Below are positions 1 through 9,263 of a stretch of 35,246 bases of DNA, one piece after another (within the stretch, counting starts at the first letter, position 1; every line of letters starts with the position of its first letter). Both the position numbers and the translations under genes were made by a program. Location of the stretch: NCBI GenBank assembly GCA_022801925.1, contig JAAWTG010000029.1, positions 1-35,246 on the forward strand, written 5' to 3'. Below the pieces are notes generated by a model. That model worked only from the letters and a program-made list of their open reading frames with translations. It was not told where the DNA came from and searched no databases. This DNA is from Clostridia bacterium (lineage in GTDB: Bacteria; Bacillota; Clostridia; RUG12999).

Positions 1-147
1 GACTCCGTATGAGTTACGAAGTCAGTATGTTGTCTAGTACTATTAACTTACCATAGTGTGCTTTTTTTGTACTGTCTGCACAAACTGGTTCAGTTCAAAT
101 CCGGTGGCTTTTGTTATGCTTTTTGATTGATTCGTTCCTATGTGGGA
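1..147. other. Window edge, no gene recognised
   Basis: This stretch lies downstream of the minus-strand gene that ends at 148. It holds a T-run near 63-69 and a small inverted repeat (AACTG/CAGTT around 84-96). No convincing terminator, RNA gene or reading frame is visible. Confidence 0.4.
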
Positions 148-3100
148 CTAGTTCACTAACCATGGGGTATAATCGGAAGTCAAAGCGCCCATACGCATGT
201 TAATCAGCATCAAATCGTTGATGTTGATAATTGTTGCGCCGTTTTCATCTGAACCATCATAGAAATTGAAACTTTCCAGCAACACGCCGTTTTCGTTTCT
301 GCTGTTGTAGCGTCCCACCCAATTGATGCGGTATTCGTTGAAATCGTCATACTGAATGCCGCGTTTACCGTCTAGGTCGCCCGGATAGAGCACAATTGGT
401 TTTTCTGCTGTGGAAATTTCAAAATCTTCTGTGGACGGCATGGTGAACATCACCTGCCGCGTCAAATAGTTGGTTTTGCTGATGGTCATCGTGTGCGGTT
501 TTGCAGAGATATATTCTTCAAACTCAAAATATCCATGCAATACGCCATTTGCTTTTGTAGTGGTCGAAATAGATTTTCCGTCACTGCCCACAACATCGTT
601 AATGGTAATGGTAATACCGTCGTGGGTGGCTTTGGTTAATGATTTCGTGTCCAATTTAATATAACCGGAAAGTTTGAGTGCTTTGGGGTTATACATGACC
701 GGAGTTTTTTTGTAGGTGGTTCCATCTGCTTTTGTCAGGCGATAACCAATCGTACCGCCGACAGGATTTAATGCATAGGTGTCGCCATTTACTGTCCGCA
801 CCGGAACATTATAACCGGGACTGAACAACATTCTGATTTGGTCTGCTGTTAAAGAAGTATAAGTGGCAATCGCATCCGTATCAGCATAGTCACGGTAAAT
901 TTCCAGTTTGTCGCCCACTTCCAGCTGAGATTTGTTAGTCCCGACGGAGAACTTGATATAGTCATAGTCCGTACCTTTGGAGTTGATAACGTCAACATAC
1001 ATGTTGGGGGGCGGTACCGCGTCCACGGTATAGACTTTCAGTTTTTTCTGCAATGTCAGCGGCGTACCGTTCAGCGTCTGCTGAATCTGTACGGTCACTT
1101 CATCATAGGACTGCGCGTGGAAATCCTTGTCGGCGCGCACCGGTTCAATCACACCTGCATCTGTGACAATGACGTTCGGTGCAACACGTTTGGCATCATC
1201 GCCGCGGTCTGCGTCGGGACGGTTGTCAACAGCCGTTACCGTTTTAACATATTCAATCGTATAATCTTTTGCATCACCGGGCGCAACCTTCACTTTGTCC
1301 GCCAAATCATAGGTCTGTTTCAGCCCTTCGCCGTATACCAATGTGATGGTGTCGCTTGGCAGAACAATTTCATAAGGCGCGAGACGTACTTTCACATTCA
1401 CATAGTCGTAAATCGACGGGTCAACGCCGGAAGAAATTTTCAGAATAATGTCATCGTCATCTTCCGTCGAGTTTTGTGCAATCACTTTGCAACTGGGTGT
1501 TTTTGGATTGGTGTTTGAACTGTCCGCTGCAATCACCATTGGCGCTTTCGCGTCAGTACCCAGCGCTTCGGTGATTTTGGGAGAACCATCGTCATTGCGC
1601 TCTAACACGCGCAGCAGCTGCCATTTCACGTCTGTGCTGAAATCTTCTTCATCTTCCGCTGTAAAAGCAGCCTGGAACGTATAGGTATCTTCCAAATCCT
1701 CAATGCCTTGATCGTTGAATTCCAACTTGGTGGAAGCGTTTACCAGGAATTTACCGCCCATGCCGGTCAAATAGCCGTCTTTGTTGGTAATGGTAATTCC
1801 GGTCGGTGCAGGAACATCGTTTGTAATTTTAATATAGGCAACACGGAAGCCCTCGGGATTGTTGTCTTTGTTTGGAATGTGAGAGCCGTAACCGGTAATT
1901 TTAATATAGCCCGGAACAAAATTACCCTCGTCGTCCAGCACCGCGTCCGACATCGAAATATTCGGCGCAATCGTAAATTCAAAGGATTTCGAGTCATTGT
2001 CCGATTTTGTCACAGTGATATAGTCGCTAACAGAAGCGCCGGAAGCGTGGGACGTGGAATCCATAAATTCGCATTCCCAGCGGTCGATATTCGGCCACGA
2101 AGCGTTGGTGGGGTCTACCTCTGCTTTGAGTTGATAGGTTGATTCAATGCTTCGTTTGTCAATCCGGTAGTAGTCCGGTTTCCCGCTGCCATCGTTGGCG
2201 ATATCTGTCACCAGAGAATCGTTGTCACGATAGAGGTTCAGAATCATATCCTTGATTTCCACTACCTTGAATTTGGATTCAAAGAAGCTGACGTTGTCGA
2301 ATTCCCAAACAGCGTCTTTTCCAACATCAAGGTCGGAGCTGATATCTAAATCCGTAGAATACCATTTCGCCGGTTTATCTGCCCACATCGGGTCGTGGGG
2401 CGTACCGTCCAGCTTAAAGCCGGTAGTTTGCGGCGTCGGCACGGTTGCCGTTGGCTGAATGGCTTTAAATTCAATGCTGAACATTTTCACCTGACCGGTG
2501 ATACGGCTGATGAGCTCTTTGTCCAGCAATGCAGTACCCATTACGGAGACATAACCGTTGCCGTTGTCAACAACCGGCATACGGCTGTTGTTAGTCAGAA
2601 CACCGTTGACCCAGCTTGTGCTGATGGAATCAGGGGTATTGCTGCCGCTGGTGAGGTTGGTGCGCAGACCGGAGCCGTTGTTGAAGCCGGGACGTATAAC
2701 ATCGTCCGCACTGTAGGGAACGCCGTCCATATTCACGACCTGCAAAATGGACGGGTCAAAGGTAATCGGCATATAGAAACCGGTCAATTTTGCAAAGTCT
2801 TCCATATAAATATTCAGTGTAAATTGCTGTCCGACGCGAATGGACAAATCGTTGATGTTGTTCGCCTGCGCGGAATATTCAATCGGCAGACCACTGTCCG
2901 TGGTGGTGCTGATTGTCATAAACAATTTGTTTGCAGAGGACGGTTTGGTCGGCGGAATGTTCGAGGGTTTTGTTACCTCCGGCTCTTTGGTCGGTGTGCT
3001 GCTGGTGGAACCGTTTCCTGCCAGACCGCCGCTGTTGTCACCTGCAAAATAGTCGTCCTGCGACTGCGTGGTAATATAAAATGCTTTGTTGGTAGCACGC

Positions 3101-4302
3101 ACTGCCAACACGGTTTCTTTTTCCGTCACGTTTTCAAAAATCGGCTGCGGAATCAGATAATCTTTTTCATAAAATGCATTAATATTGCCGCCCCAACCAT
3201 AGAGTTCGTTGTCTGTTGTCATAACAACAACGGAATGGTCTGCAGACGTCATGATATAATGCGCGCGTTTGTTGGAATAGTTTACGCTGCCGGGACCAAA
3301 TGCAGCATAGGGAGTCGCACGGTCGTTGGGATGCACAAAATATTCATGGATTCGTCCATCGCTTTGCTGGGAAACCATCCATTCACCGTTTCCGAGTTTT
3401 CCGCCGGCGCTGCTACCCCACGTCCAGATCGTTCCTTTGTCGTCCAGCGCAACGACTGTATTATATTCTAAAGAAAGTTGTTTGATTTTTCTGCCGCTGA
3501 ATTCAGGGCGACTTGTTACCCGATATGGGGTTGTTTTGGGGATTTCCGTTTTGGTTTTGCCGTCCGCGCCCCAGCCGTTTGGAATCTGCCCACGGAGATT
3601 TTCTCCCCAACCAAATACCTCACCACTTTCCATTAACACTAAAACTGCGTTAATTGGTGTAGCAGGTGTACCCGTGCTAAGAGTAGCCGGACCGGAAACC
3701 CAGACTTCTTTAATCACTTCGTCTCTTCCGGTTGCGCTTTTAAACAGCGCCATCATTTCCGGTGTATCCACGCGATATTGATTATCTGGTGTACGCGGAA
3801 GTACCCACCATTGAATGCTGCCGTCTGTTGCCTGAACCTTTGCGCCCATACCAAAATATGCGCCAAAGGTGGCATCCAAAATTTTGCCACCATCAAACAG
3901 TTGCTGTCCGTTTGTCGGTTTTACCTCTGTCCATGTTGCGGTGGAAGCTTGATACAGTTTTCCTTCTTCGCTCACAGCCATACAGCCGCAATCGTGGAAT
4001 CCGGCTTTAATGACGCCGAAACCGCCGAAAACGGCGCGGTCAATTTTCGTGGGACTGGGATAGTTTTTCAATTCGCCGAGTCCCAAAGGTGATGTGCTGG
4101 CGTTGGTTCCCCATACGTAGAGGTCGCCATCGGTAATCTTAGCCATGACAGGATATCCCACCGATACGGAATGTGCGTCATGCAGCTCGTCCACCGTAGC
4201 CGTACGTGGTCGGGTCGAAGCTGCTGAAGCAACCATATTCGGCAGAACAAAAACAGAACAAAGCAGCGTCAACGCTAAGATAAGACTTACTTGTTTCTTC
4301 AT
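148..4302 (-). CDS. Secreted RCC1-repeat protein with cohesin-like and dockerin-like modules
   Basis: A 1384-residue exported protein. The ATG at 4302 is chosen because it follows AAGGAG and opens a signal peptide (MKKQVSLILALTLL, cleavage near ASA-AS). The longer frame to 4344 would put 14 charged residues in front of it. Residues about 60-420 hold RCC1-type repeats (LYVWGTN, VFGWGEN, IWTWGSS, LYGWGGN), a propeller fold used for protein contacts. A Pro/Thr-rich linker follows. Residues about 485-680 resemble a cohesin domain (VGQQFTLNIYMED, then FYMPITFDPSILQV). The long middle is beta-rich and unassigned, probably Ig-like. The last ~75 residues look like a dockerin: a first calcium loop GDLDGKRGIQYDDFNEY and a second loop around DENGATIININDLMLIN. 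It has no SLH repeat or sortase signal. It is transcribed divergently from the SLH operon. It may be a scaffold or adhesin on the cell surface; the partner is unknown. Confidence 0.85.
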   Translation of the reverse strand: MKKQVSLILALTLLCSVFVLPNMVASAASTRPRTATVDELHDAHSVSVGYPVMAKITDGDLYVWGTNASTSPLGLGELKNYPSPTKIDRAVFGGFGVIKAGFHDCGCMAVSEEGKLYQASTATWTEVKPTNGQQLFDGGKILDATFGAYFGMGAKVQATDGSIQWWVLPRTPDNQYRVDTPEMMALFKSATGRDEVIKEVWVSGPATLSTGTPATPINAVLVLMESGEVFGWGENLRGQIPNGWGADGKTKTEIPKTTPYRVTSRPEFSGRKIKQLSLEYNTVVALDDKGTIWTWGSSAGGKLGNGEWMVSQQSDGRIHEYFVHPNDRATPYAAFGPGSVNYSNKRAHYIMTSADHSVVVMTTDNELYGWGGNINAFYEKDYLIPQPIFENVTEKETVLAVRATNKAFYITTQSQDDYFAGDNSGGLAGNGSTSSTPTKEPEVTKPSNIPPTKPSSANKLFMTISTTTDSGLPIEYSAQANNINDLSIRVGQQFTLNIYMEDFAKLTGFYMPITFDPSILQVVNMDGVPYSADDVIRPGFNNGSGLRTNLTSGSNTPDSISTSWVNGVLTNNSRMPVVDNGNGYVSVMGTALLDKELISRITGQVKMFSIEFKAIQPTATVPTPQTTGFKLDGTPHDPMWADKPAKWYSTDLDISSDLDVGKDAVWEFDNVSFFESKFKVVEIKDMILNLYRDNDSLVTDIANDGSGKPDYYRIDKRSIESTYQLKAEVDPTNASWPNIDRWECEFMDSTSHASGASVSDYITVTKSDNDSKSFEFTIAPNISMSDAVLDDEGNFVPGYIKITGYGSHIPNKDNNPEGFRVAYIKITNDVPAPTGITITNKDGYLTGMGGKFLVNASTKLEFNDQGIEDLEDTYTFQAAFTAEDEEDFSTDVKWQLLRVLERNDDGSPKITEALGTDAKAPMVIAADSSNTNPKTPSCKVIAQNSTEDDDDIILKISSGVDPSIYDYVNVKVRLAPYEIVLPSDTITLVYGEGLKQTYDLADKVKVAPGDAKDYTIEYVKTVTAVDNRPDADRGDDAKRVAPNVIVTDAGVIEPVRADKDFHAQSYDEVTVQIQQTLNGTPLTLQKKLKVYTVDAVPPPNMYVDVINSKGTDYDYIKFSVGTNKSQLEVGDKLEIYRDYADTDAIATYTSLTADQIRMLFSPGYNVPVRTVNGDTYALNPVGGTIGYRLTKADGTTYKKTPVMYNPKALKLSGYIKLDTKSLTKATHDGITITINDVVGSDGKSISTTTKANGVLHGYFEFEEYISAKPHTMTISKTNYLTRQVMFTMPSTEDFEISTAEKPIVLYPGDLDGKRGIQYDDFNEYRINWVGRYNSRNENGVLLESFNFYDGSDENGATIININDLMLINMRMGALTSDYTPWLVN

Positions 4303-4794
4303 AGTTTTGCCACACTCCTTTTTTAATAAATAAACAAAGAACATTCTCTCGCAATCATATACTTTTCAAGAATTTGCCGACTTTGAAATTTCGACAAACC
4401 AATAAAAGTATCCCCACAGACTGCACGAGAAACGGATAACGGCTGCCGCACGCAGACACCATATCCATCTGCGTATACAGCCCAGTCCATGCATTTGCAT
4501 AGAACTATCCTTGTACATTTTACTACGTTTCAGAAGAAATGTCTACATGTTTTTGGCTTTTAATACCTTTATAGTATGAAATCGCAAAAAATGAGATTTT
4601 TAGGGGAAGGTTCCGCAGAAGAACGGAAATGAATCGGAATGGGCAGGAACGAAAGAGGAGAAAAAACGGAAATTGCGTATTTTTGACTGCTGAAAATACC
4701 TATAAAATAAGGGTTTTGCGCATGGGACAAAAAAAGAGAGCAAAAATAGACAATGCAATTCACAAGCAGAAATAACAATCAAAAATATAGGGAA

Positions 4795-4825
4795 TTGCGT
4801 TCCAACGGCGGGGTATGTTACAATA
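4795..4825 (+). promoter_or_regulatory. Candidate promoter of the lipoprotein/SLH operon
   Basis: TTGCGT and TACAAT are separated by 19 bases, about 165 bases upstream of the TTG start at 4991. The spacing is longer than ideal, so this is a weak candidate. It is the best one seen in the region. Confidence 0.3.
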
Positions 4826-4872
4826 AAGTCATGAAAATCATGCAGCGGCGATGAAAGGCAAGGAAGGTCGCT

Positions 4873-4935
4873 GTATCCCTCCACCGTATATCCCTCCGTC
4901 AGCTGCGGCTGCCACATCCCTTTAGGCAAGGGAGG
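4873..4935. repeat. Palindromic GC-rich intergenic element
   Basis: Two small hairpins lie in tandem. One is CAGC-TGCG-GCTG at 4900-4911. The other is CCCTT-TAGGC-AAGGG at 4918-4932, flanked by matching CAT/AGGTG-type ends. The phrase TATCCCTCC also occurs twice (4874-4882 and 4889-4896 region). This resembles the small dispersed palindromes common between genes in gut Clostridia, but no second copy is in this window to prove it. Confidence 0.4.
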
Positions 4936-4990
4936 TGAATTGGGAGGCGAATTGGAGGCGTTGGAAAAGAAACCGAAAGGAGGAGATGTT

Positions 4991-6562
4991 TTGAGAAAAC
5001 CGAAGAAATCTATCGTGGCGGCATTGGCGGCAGGACTTCTTGCCGGCGCGCTATGCGGCTGCAGCGGCGTGAGCGAAAACGTAGCGGGAGAAGAAAATTT
5101 GAAACTGAGCTGGTGGACAATCAATCATCAACCGGCGTACATATCGAATTATAATGAAGTGGCGGCGTTCCGGCAAATGCAGGAAAAAACCGGCGTGGAA
5201 ATTGCATTTTTGCATCCGGCGGCGGGGCAGGAGACGGAACAGTTTAACGTGATGATTTCCTCAAAAGATTATCCCGACATCATTGACTGGCAGTGGGAGA
5301 CAGAATATCCGGGCGGCATGAACAAGGCGGTCAGCGATGGCGTGATTATTAAACTCGATGACTACATGCAATATGCGCCAAACTATGAGAAACTACTGGA
5401 ACAACAGCCGGAATTCCGAAACAGCGTGAAAACAACGGACGGCGCAATTTTAACCTTTAATCAGTTAAAAGATGATGTTGGTATTAACTCTTATTTCGGT
5501 CCCTGTATCCGTAAGGACTGGCTTGATAAGCTAGACTTAGCGGTGCCGCAGACAATCGATGACTGGTATAATGTTTTAAAAGCGTTTAAAACGATGGATC
5601 CAAATGGAAACGGCAATATAGATGAAATTCCGCTGCTGGATTCACGGGAGGGCGGTTTGCAATATTTGTCGGTGGCATGGGGCACTTTAAAAGGAATGTT
5701 TTTTGAAAAAGACGGAAAAATGGTGTATGGCAGCGTCCAGCCGGAATATAAAGACTTTTTGCAAACCATGCATGATTGGTATGCGGAAGGGCTGATTGAT
5801 GCGGAATTTGCTTCTTCAAGCAGAACCAACATTGACGCCAAAATGCTGGGCGGCACGGCGGGCGCGTTTGTGGGATATATGGGCAGTCAAATGGGAAACT
5901 ATTTGGCGCAGCAGCCGGAGATGAATTTGGTCGGCGCGCCTTGGCCCAAAGGCGCGTCCGGCATTTCCTATATCGGTATGCCGGAAATGCTTAAAACAGC
6001 CATTCCGGGCTATGGCAGCGCAATTTCCACGGCAAACAGCCATGTGAAGGAAACCATGGCGCTGCTGGACTATAATTACAGTGAAGAGGGGATTATCGCC
6101 CAAAACTGGGGCGTGGAAGGCGTTACATTTGAACGGAAGGGAGCGCAGTTTCAGTTTTTGGACAGCGTACTGCATGATAAGGGCGGGAAAAATCCTATTG
6201 AAGCCATGAGTCCCTATACGCTAACGACATGGGGCGGTTATGGAAAAGTCATGAACGGCGCCGCCTATACAGCGCTGATGCAGACCTATGACCAGCAAAA
6301 AGAAGCATCCAAAATCTGGACGCAGGGCGACACCAGTCTACTGCTGCCGGCATTTCCGTTCACGGCAGAGGAGTCGCTGCATATCAGCAATATCATGACG
6401 GAAGCGCGGCTCTATGAAAACGAAATGTATATCAAGATGATAATGGGCATTGAACCCATTTCAGGGTTTGAAGAATATGTCGCGCGCATGGAAGCTATCG
6501 GCGTTAATGAAGCGGCGCGGCTCTATGAAATTGCATATAGCAGATATAAAGCGCAGCAATGA
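4991..6562 (+). CDS. Extracellular solute-binding lipoprotein (sugar ABC transporter family 1, LplA/YtcQ-like)
   Basis: A 523-residue exported lipoprotein predicted to bind an oligosaccharide outside the membrane for ABC import. The TTG at 4991 is chosen over the upstream ATG at 4940 because AAAGGAGGAG sits 7 bases before it and the signal peptide (KKSIVAALAAGLLAGALCGC) begins there. The lipobox is LCGC. Typical family signs are the long FNQLKDDVGINSYFGP stretch, KDWLDKL and the calcium-loop-like DPNGNGNIDEIPL. The length fits the 480-560 residues of this group. The two permease genes that normally accompany such proteins are missing on either side, so it probably serves a permease encoded elsewhere. 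The gap to the next gene is 31 bases, consistent with one operon with the SLH proteins. Confidence 0.88.
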   Translation: MRKPKKSIVAALAAGLLAGALCGCSGVSENVAGEENLKLSWWTINHQPAYISNYNEVAAFRQMQEKTGVEIAFLHPAAGQETEQFNVMISSKDYPDIIDWQWETEYPGGMNKAVSDGVIIKLDDYMQYAPNYEKLLEQQPEFRNSVKTTDGAILTFNQLKDDVGINSYFGPCIRKDWLDKLDLAVPQTIDDWYNVLKAFKTMDPNGNGNIDEIPLLDSREGGLQYLSVAWGTLKGMFFEKDGKMVYGSVQPEYKDFLQTMHDWYAEGLIDAEFASSSRTNIDAKMLGGTAGAFVGYMGSQMGNYLAQQPEMNLVGAPWPKGASGISYIGMPEMLKTAIPGYGSAISTANSHVKETMALLDYNYSEEGIIAQNWGVEGVTFERKGAQFQFLDSVLHDKGGKNPIEAMSPYTLTTWGGYGKVMNGAAYTALMQTYDQQKEASKIWTQGDTSLLLPAFPFTAEESLHISNIMTEARLYENEMYIKMIMGIEPISGFEEYVARMEAIGVNEAARLYEIAYSRYKAQQ

Positions 6563-6593
6563 TATAGGAAGAAATCAAAAGGAGGAAAAAAGA

Positions 6594-9248
6594 GTGAAGA
6601 GAATAGTAGCGATGGTGATGGCGGCGGTAATGTTGTTTGCAGCTGCCCATGTATGTGCCGCAGGGGAGAACAACAAAGCGGCGTTTGAACTACAGTCCCT
6701 CGGGATTCTGATTGCGGGAGAGGACGGCGATTTTGCACTTTCGCGGGAGGTGACGCGCGCGGAGTTTGCGGCAATGATTGTGCGGACGCTGGACATGGAG
6801 AGCGCTGTGCAGAGTATGGCGTATGAACCGCGGTACCGTGACGTGCCGCAAAGCGAATGGTTTGCAGGATATGTGAATCTGCTGTCACAGCTTGGCATGG
6901 TAACCGGCAGCGGCAACGGTCTGTTTCAGCCATTGGATACCGTGAGCCTGTCAGAAGCGGCAAAAATTATGGTGAGTTGTTTGGGCTATGGCGCAGTGGC
7001 AAACGAAGCGGGCGGATATCCAAACGGATTCATGAACTATGCGGCGCAGCTGGGATTGTTGAAAAACGTTGGTGCGGCGGGCGTTATGACGCGGGCGGAC
7101 GCGGTGCAGCTTATCTATAATGCGCTGGACGTGAAAACCATGCAGGCATCGTTTGGCGTGGCAGGCAAAACCGAATACACGGTTTCGGACAATGATACGC
7201 TGCGCGGACGGTTTGAAGACCGCGTAAAAATGACCGGTATTGTGACGGCGAACTACGAAAGCTATCTGGTACTGCCGGTGCAGGGACTGCGGGAAGATGA
7301 AATCGTCATTGATGACGTCATTTATCGGACGGGCGGACTGGAAGCGGCGTCTCTGCTGGGACAAAAAGTGGAATTTTATGTGCAGGAAAATGAGGAAACC
7401 GGACGGGATACGCTGGTATCTATCCGCGCGGCAAAAGAAAATGAGATTTTGACGGTAGACGGAGAAGATGTTTCCGCACTCAGTGAAACGCAGCTGCAAT
7501 ATATGCAGGACGGACGGGGGAACGTAACGGAAAAAATCAAGTCCGGCGCGGCATTGCTGCGCAACGGTCGTCCGCTGACGCGTCCCGAAAACGAAGATTT
7601 TGAAGTGAAAAACGGCAGTGTGACGCTGCTGGACAATGACGGCGACAGCGTTTATGACATTGTGATGATAGAAGATTATGAAGCGGCGCGGGTGGACCGT
7701 GTGAGTGGCGATGCTATTTATTTGAAAGACGATATTGGCAAAGAGAAAAAACGGTCGCTGCTGTTAGATGAAAACGACAAAGATTTGACTTTCACACTGC
7801 ACATGGCGGACGGAACCGCGGTGAAAACAGCGGAGCTGAAATCGGACGATATTGTCAGCATTGCGTCCAGCGTGGACGGACAGCTGGTGCGGATTATTGT
7901 CAGCCGGAACACGGTGGAAGGAACGCTGACGGAAATCGGCGAGGACACCATTTCCGTAGACGGAACCAGCTATAAAACGCTGGAGGAAGACATCAAAGCG
8001 GAGCCGGGCGATGATATCCGCGCTTATTTGGATTTCCGCGGAAAAGTTGTGATGACGGAGAAAGTGAAAAATGCGCGGCGGCAGTTCGGATATGTGCTGG
8101 AATGCGGCGGCAGCGGTATGTCGCTGGGACAGATTAAAATTTTGCAGCCTGGTGATTTCCGCGAAGAAATGGTGTCCAACAAGGACGAGAACAATCCGGT
8201 GGAAACAGCAGTATTGCGCGGACGCAACAAAGAGGTTCTGGTGCTGGATTTGGCAGGCAAGGTGAACGTGAACGGGTCGTCCATGTCCCTGTCCGATTTG
8301 CAAGCCTATTTCGGAGAACCGCACAGCGGCATTTTAAACAATAAACGCGTCATTCGCTACACGCTGAACGCGGAAGGCAAAGTGAATACCATCACGCAGC
8401 CAGAACGGATTTATGACCCTGACCGCGGCGTAGACAAAAACAAAACCTATAATTCCTATGAAAAAACGTTTGGCAACAGCGGCAACACACCGTTTGGTGC
8501 GAATGAAACCACCAAAGTACTTTGTATTCCCGACAACAAAGGCGTGAAAACGGAAGAGGACTATTTGGCGACCATTGACCTCAACAACGGTTCCACCTAT
8601 GTGGTTTCCGGTTTTGATATCGACGAAGAAACCGGAATTGCGGATTTGATTGTGATTACCACAACGATGGACGCGGCGGCAACCGGCGTGATTAACGATA
8701 AAAGCGAATTTGCCGTTGTGGCAGGCATGAAAAAACGTATGGACGAAGCGACGGGCGACACCATTACCGTGGTTTCCATGTGGTCGGAGGGGATTTTGCA
8801 GTCCCGTACACCGGCGGATATTGCGGAAGTGAAAAACCTCGCAGCGAATTTGAAGCTGGGCGACGTGATTTACTACAGCGAGGATTCCGACAAGAACCTG
8901 AACAAAATTCAGCGTATTGGCAGACTGACGCCATCTCCAGCGCTTTATTCGGACGGCAGCGCTTCCAATGAAAGAATGTTGTTCGGACAGGTGGATTCCA
9001 TCAAGTTTAACCAGATTGACGATGTACTCAACCGCCGCGTGGATATTGTGACGGCGTGGACAGCGGAGGACAGAAGCGCAAGCGCGGACATTCTGCTGAA
9101 TTGCCGCAATCCGATTCCGCTCTATTTGATTGACAATCAAACGGAAGAAATCACCAAAATTGAGACGGAGGATATCCGTCAGGGCGACAAGATTTTTGCA
9201 CATATCGTGAACTATAAATTACGCTGTGCCGTTATCGTGCGCGATTAA
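6594..9248 (+). CDS. S-layer-homology surface protein (N-terminal SLH repeats)
   Basis: An 884-residue exported protein. The GTG at 6594 is preferred to the ATG at 6450 because GGAGG lies just upstream, it clears the previous gene, and it starts a signal peptide (VKRIVAMVMAAVMLFAAAHVCAAG). Three SLH repeats fill residues about 25-185 (VTRAEFAAMIVRTL, YRDVPQSEWFAGYVNLLSQLGMVTG, MTRADAVQLIYNAL). SLH triplets bind the secondary cell-wall polymer, so the protein should be held on the wall with its ~700-residue C-terminal part outward. That part is rich in short beta-strand and Asp/Gly patterns, and I recognise no enzyme in it. The next gene's ribosome binding site overlaps the stop codon region, so translation is likely coupled. 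Confidence 0.85.
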   Translation: MKRIVAMVMAAVMLFAAAHVCAAGENNKAAFELQSLGILIAGEDGDFALSREVTRAEFAAMIVRTLDMESAVQSMAYEPRYRDVPQSEWFAGYVNLLSQLGMVTGSGNGLFQPLDTVSLSEAAKIMVSCLGYGAVANEAGGYPNGFMNYAAQLGLLKNVGAAGVMTRADAVQLIYNALDVKTMQASFGVAGKTEYTVSDNDTLRGRFEDRVKMTGIVTANYESYLVLPVQGLREDEIVIDDVIYRTGGLEAASLLGQKVEFYVQENEETGRDTLVSIRAAKENEILTVDGEDVSALSETQLQYMQDGRGNVTEKIKSGAALLRNGRPLTRPENEDFEVKNGSVTLLDNDGDSVYDIVMIEDYEAARVDRVSGDAIYLKDDIGKEKKRSLLLDENDKDLTFTLHMADGTAVKTAELKSDDIVSIASSVDGQLVRIIVSRNTVEGTLTEIGEDTISVDGTSYKTLEEDIKAEPGDDIRAYLDFRGKVVMTEKVKNARRQFGYVLECGGSGMSLGQIKILQPGDFREEMVSNKDENNPVETAVLRGRNKEVLVLDLAGKVNVNGSSMSLSDLQAYFGEPHSGILNNKRVIRYTLNAEGKVNTITQPERIYDPDRGVDKNKTYNSYEKTFGNSGNTPFGANETTKVLCIPDNKGVKTEEDYLATIDLNNGSTYVVSGFDIDEETGIADLIVITTTMDAAATGVINDKSEFAVVAGMKKRMDEATGDTITVVSMWSEGILQSRTPADIAEVKNLAANLKLGDVIYYSEDSDKNLNKIQRIGRLTPSPALYSDGSASNERMLFGQVDSIKFNQIDDVLNRRVDIVTAWTAEDRSASADILLNCRNPIPLYLIDNQTEEITKIETEDIRQGDKIFAHIVNYKLRCAVIVRD

Positions 9249-9263
9249 GGGAGGATGAAAAGC

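Larger units (their letters stand above)
4303..4990. other. Long divergent intergenic region
   Basis: About 690 bases separate the divergent cohesin/dockerin gene and the binding-protein operon. It carries the minus-strand ribosome binding site next to 4302, a weak plus-strand promoter candidate (TTGCGT at 4795-4800, TACAAT at 4820-4825, 19-base spacer) and a palindromic element at 4873-4935. No convincing protein frame is seen. Reading frames across 4569-5124 on the minus strand have low-complexity, unrecognisable translations. Confidence 0.5.

Noticed and set aside
80-120. tRNA-like stretch (GGTTCAGTTCAAATCCGG)
   Set aside because: The T-loop-like piece has no matching 5-base T stem and no acceptor, D or anticodon arms, so it is not a tRNA.
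2395-3471. 358-residue plus-strand frame opposite the RCC1/cohesin gene
   Set aside because: It is a shadow of the minus-strand gene, with His/Cys/Arg-rich, non-protein-like composition and no binding site.
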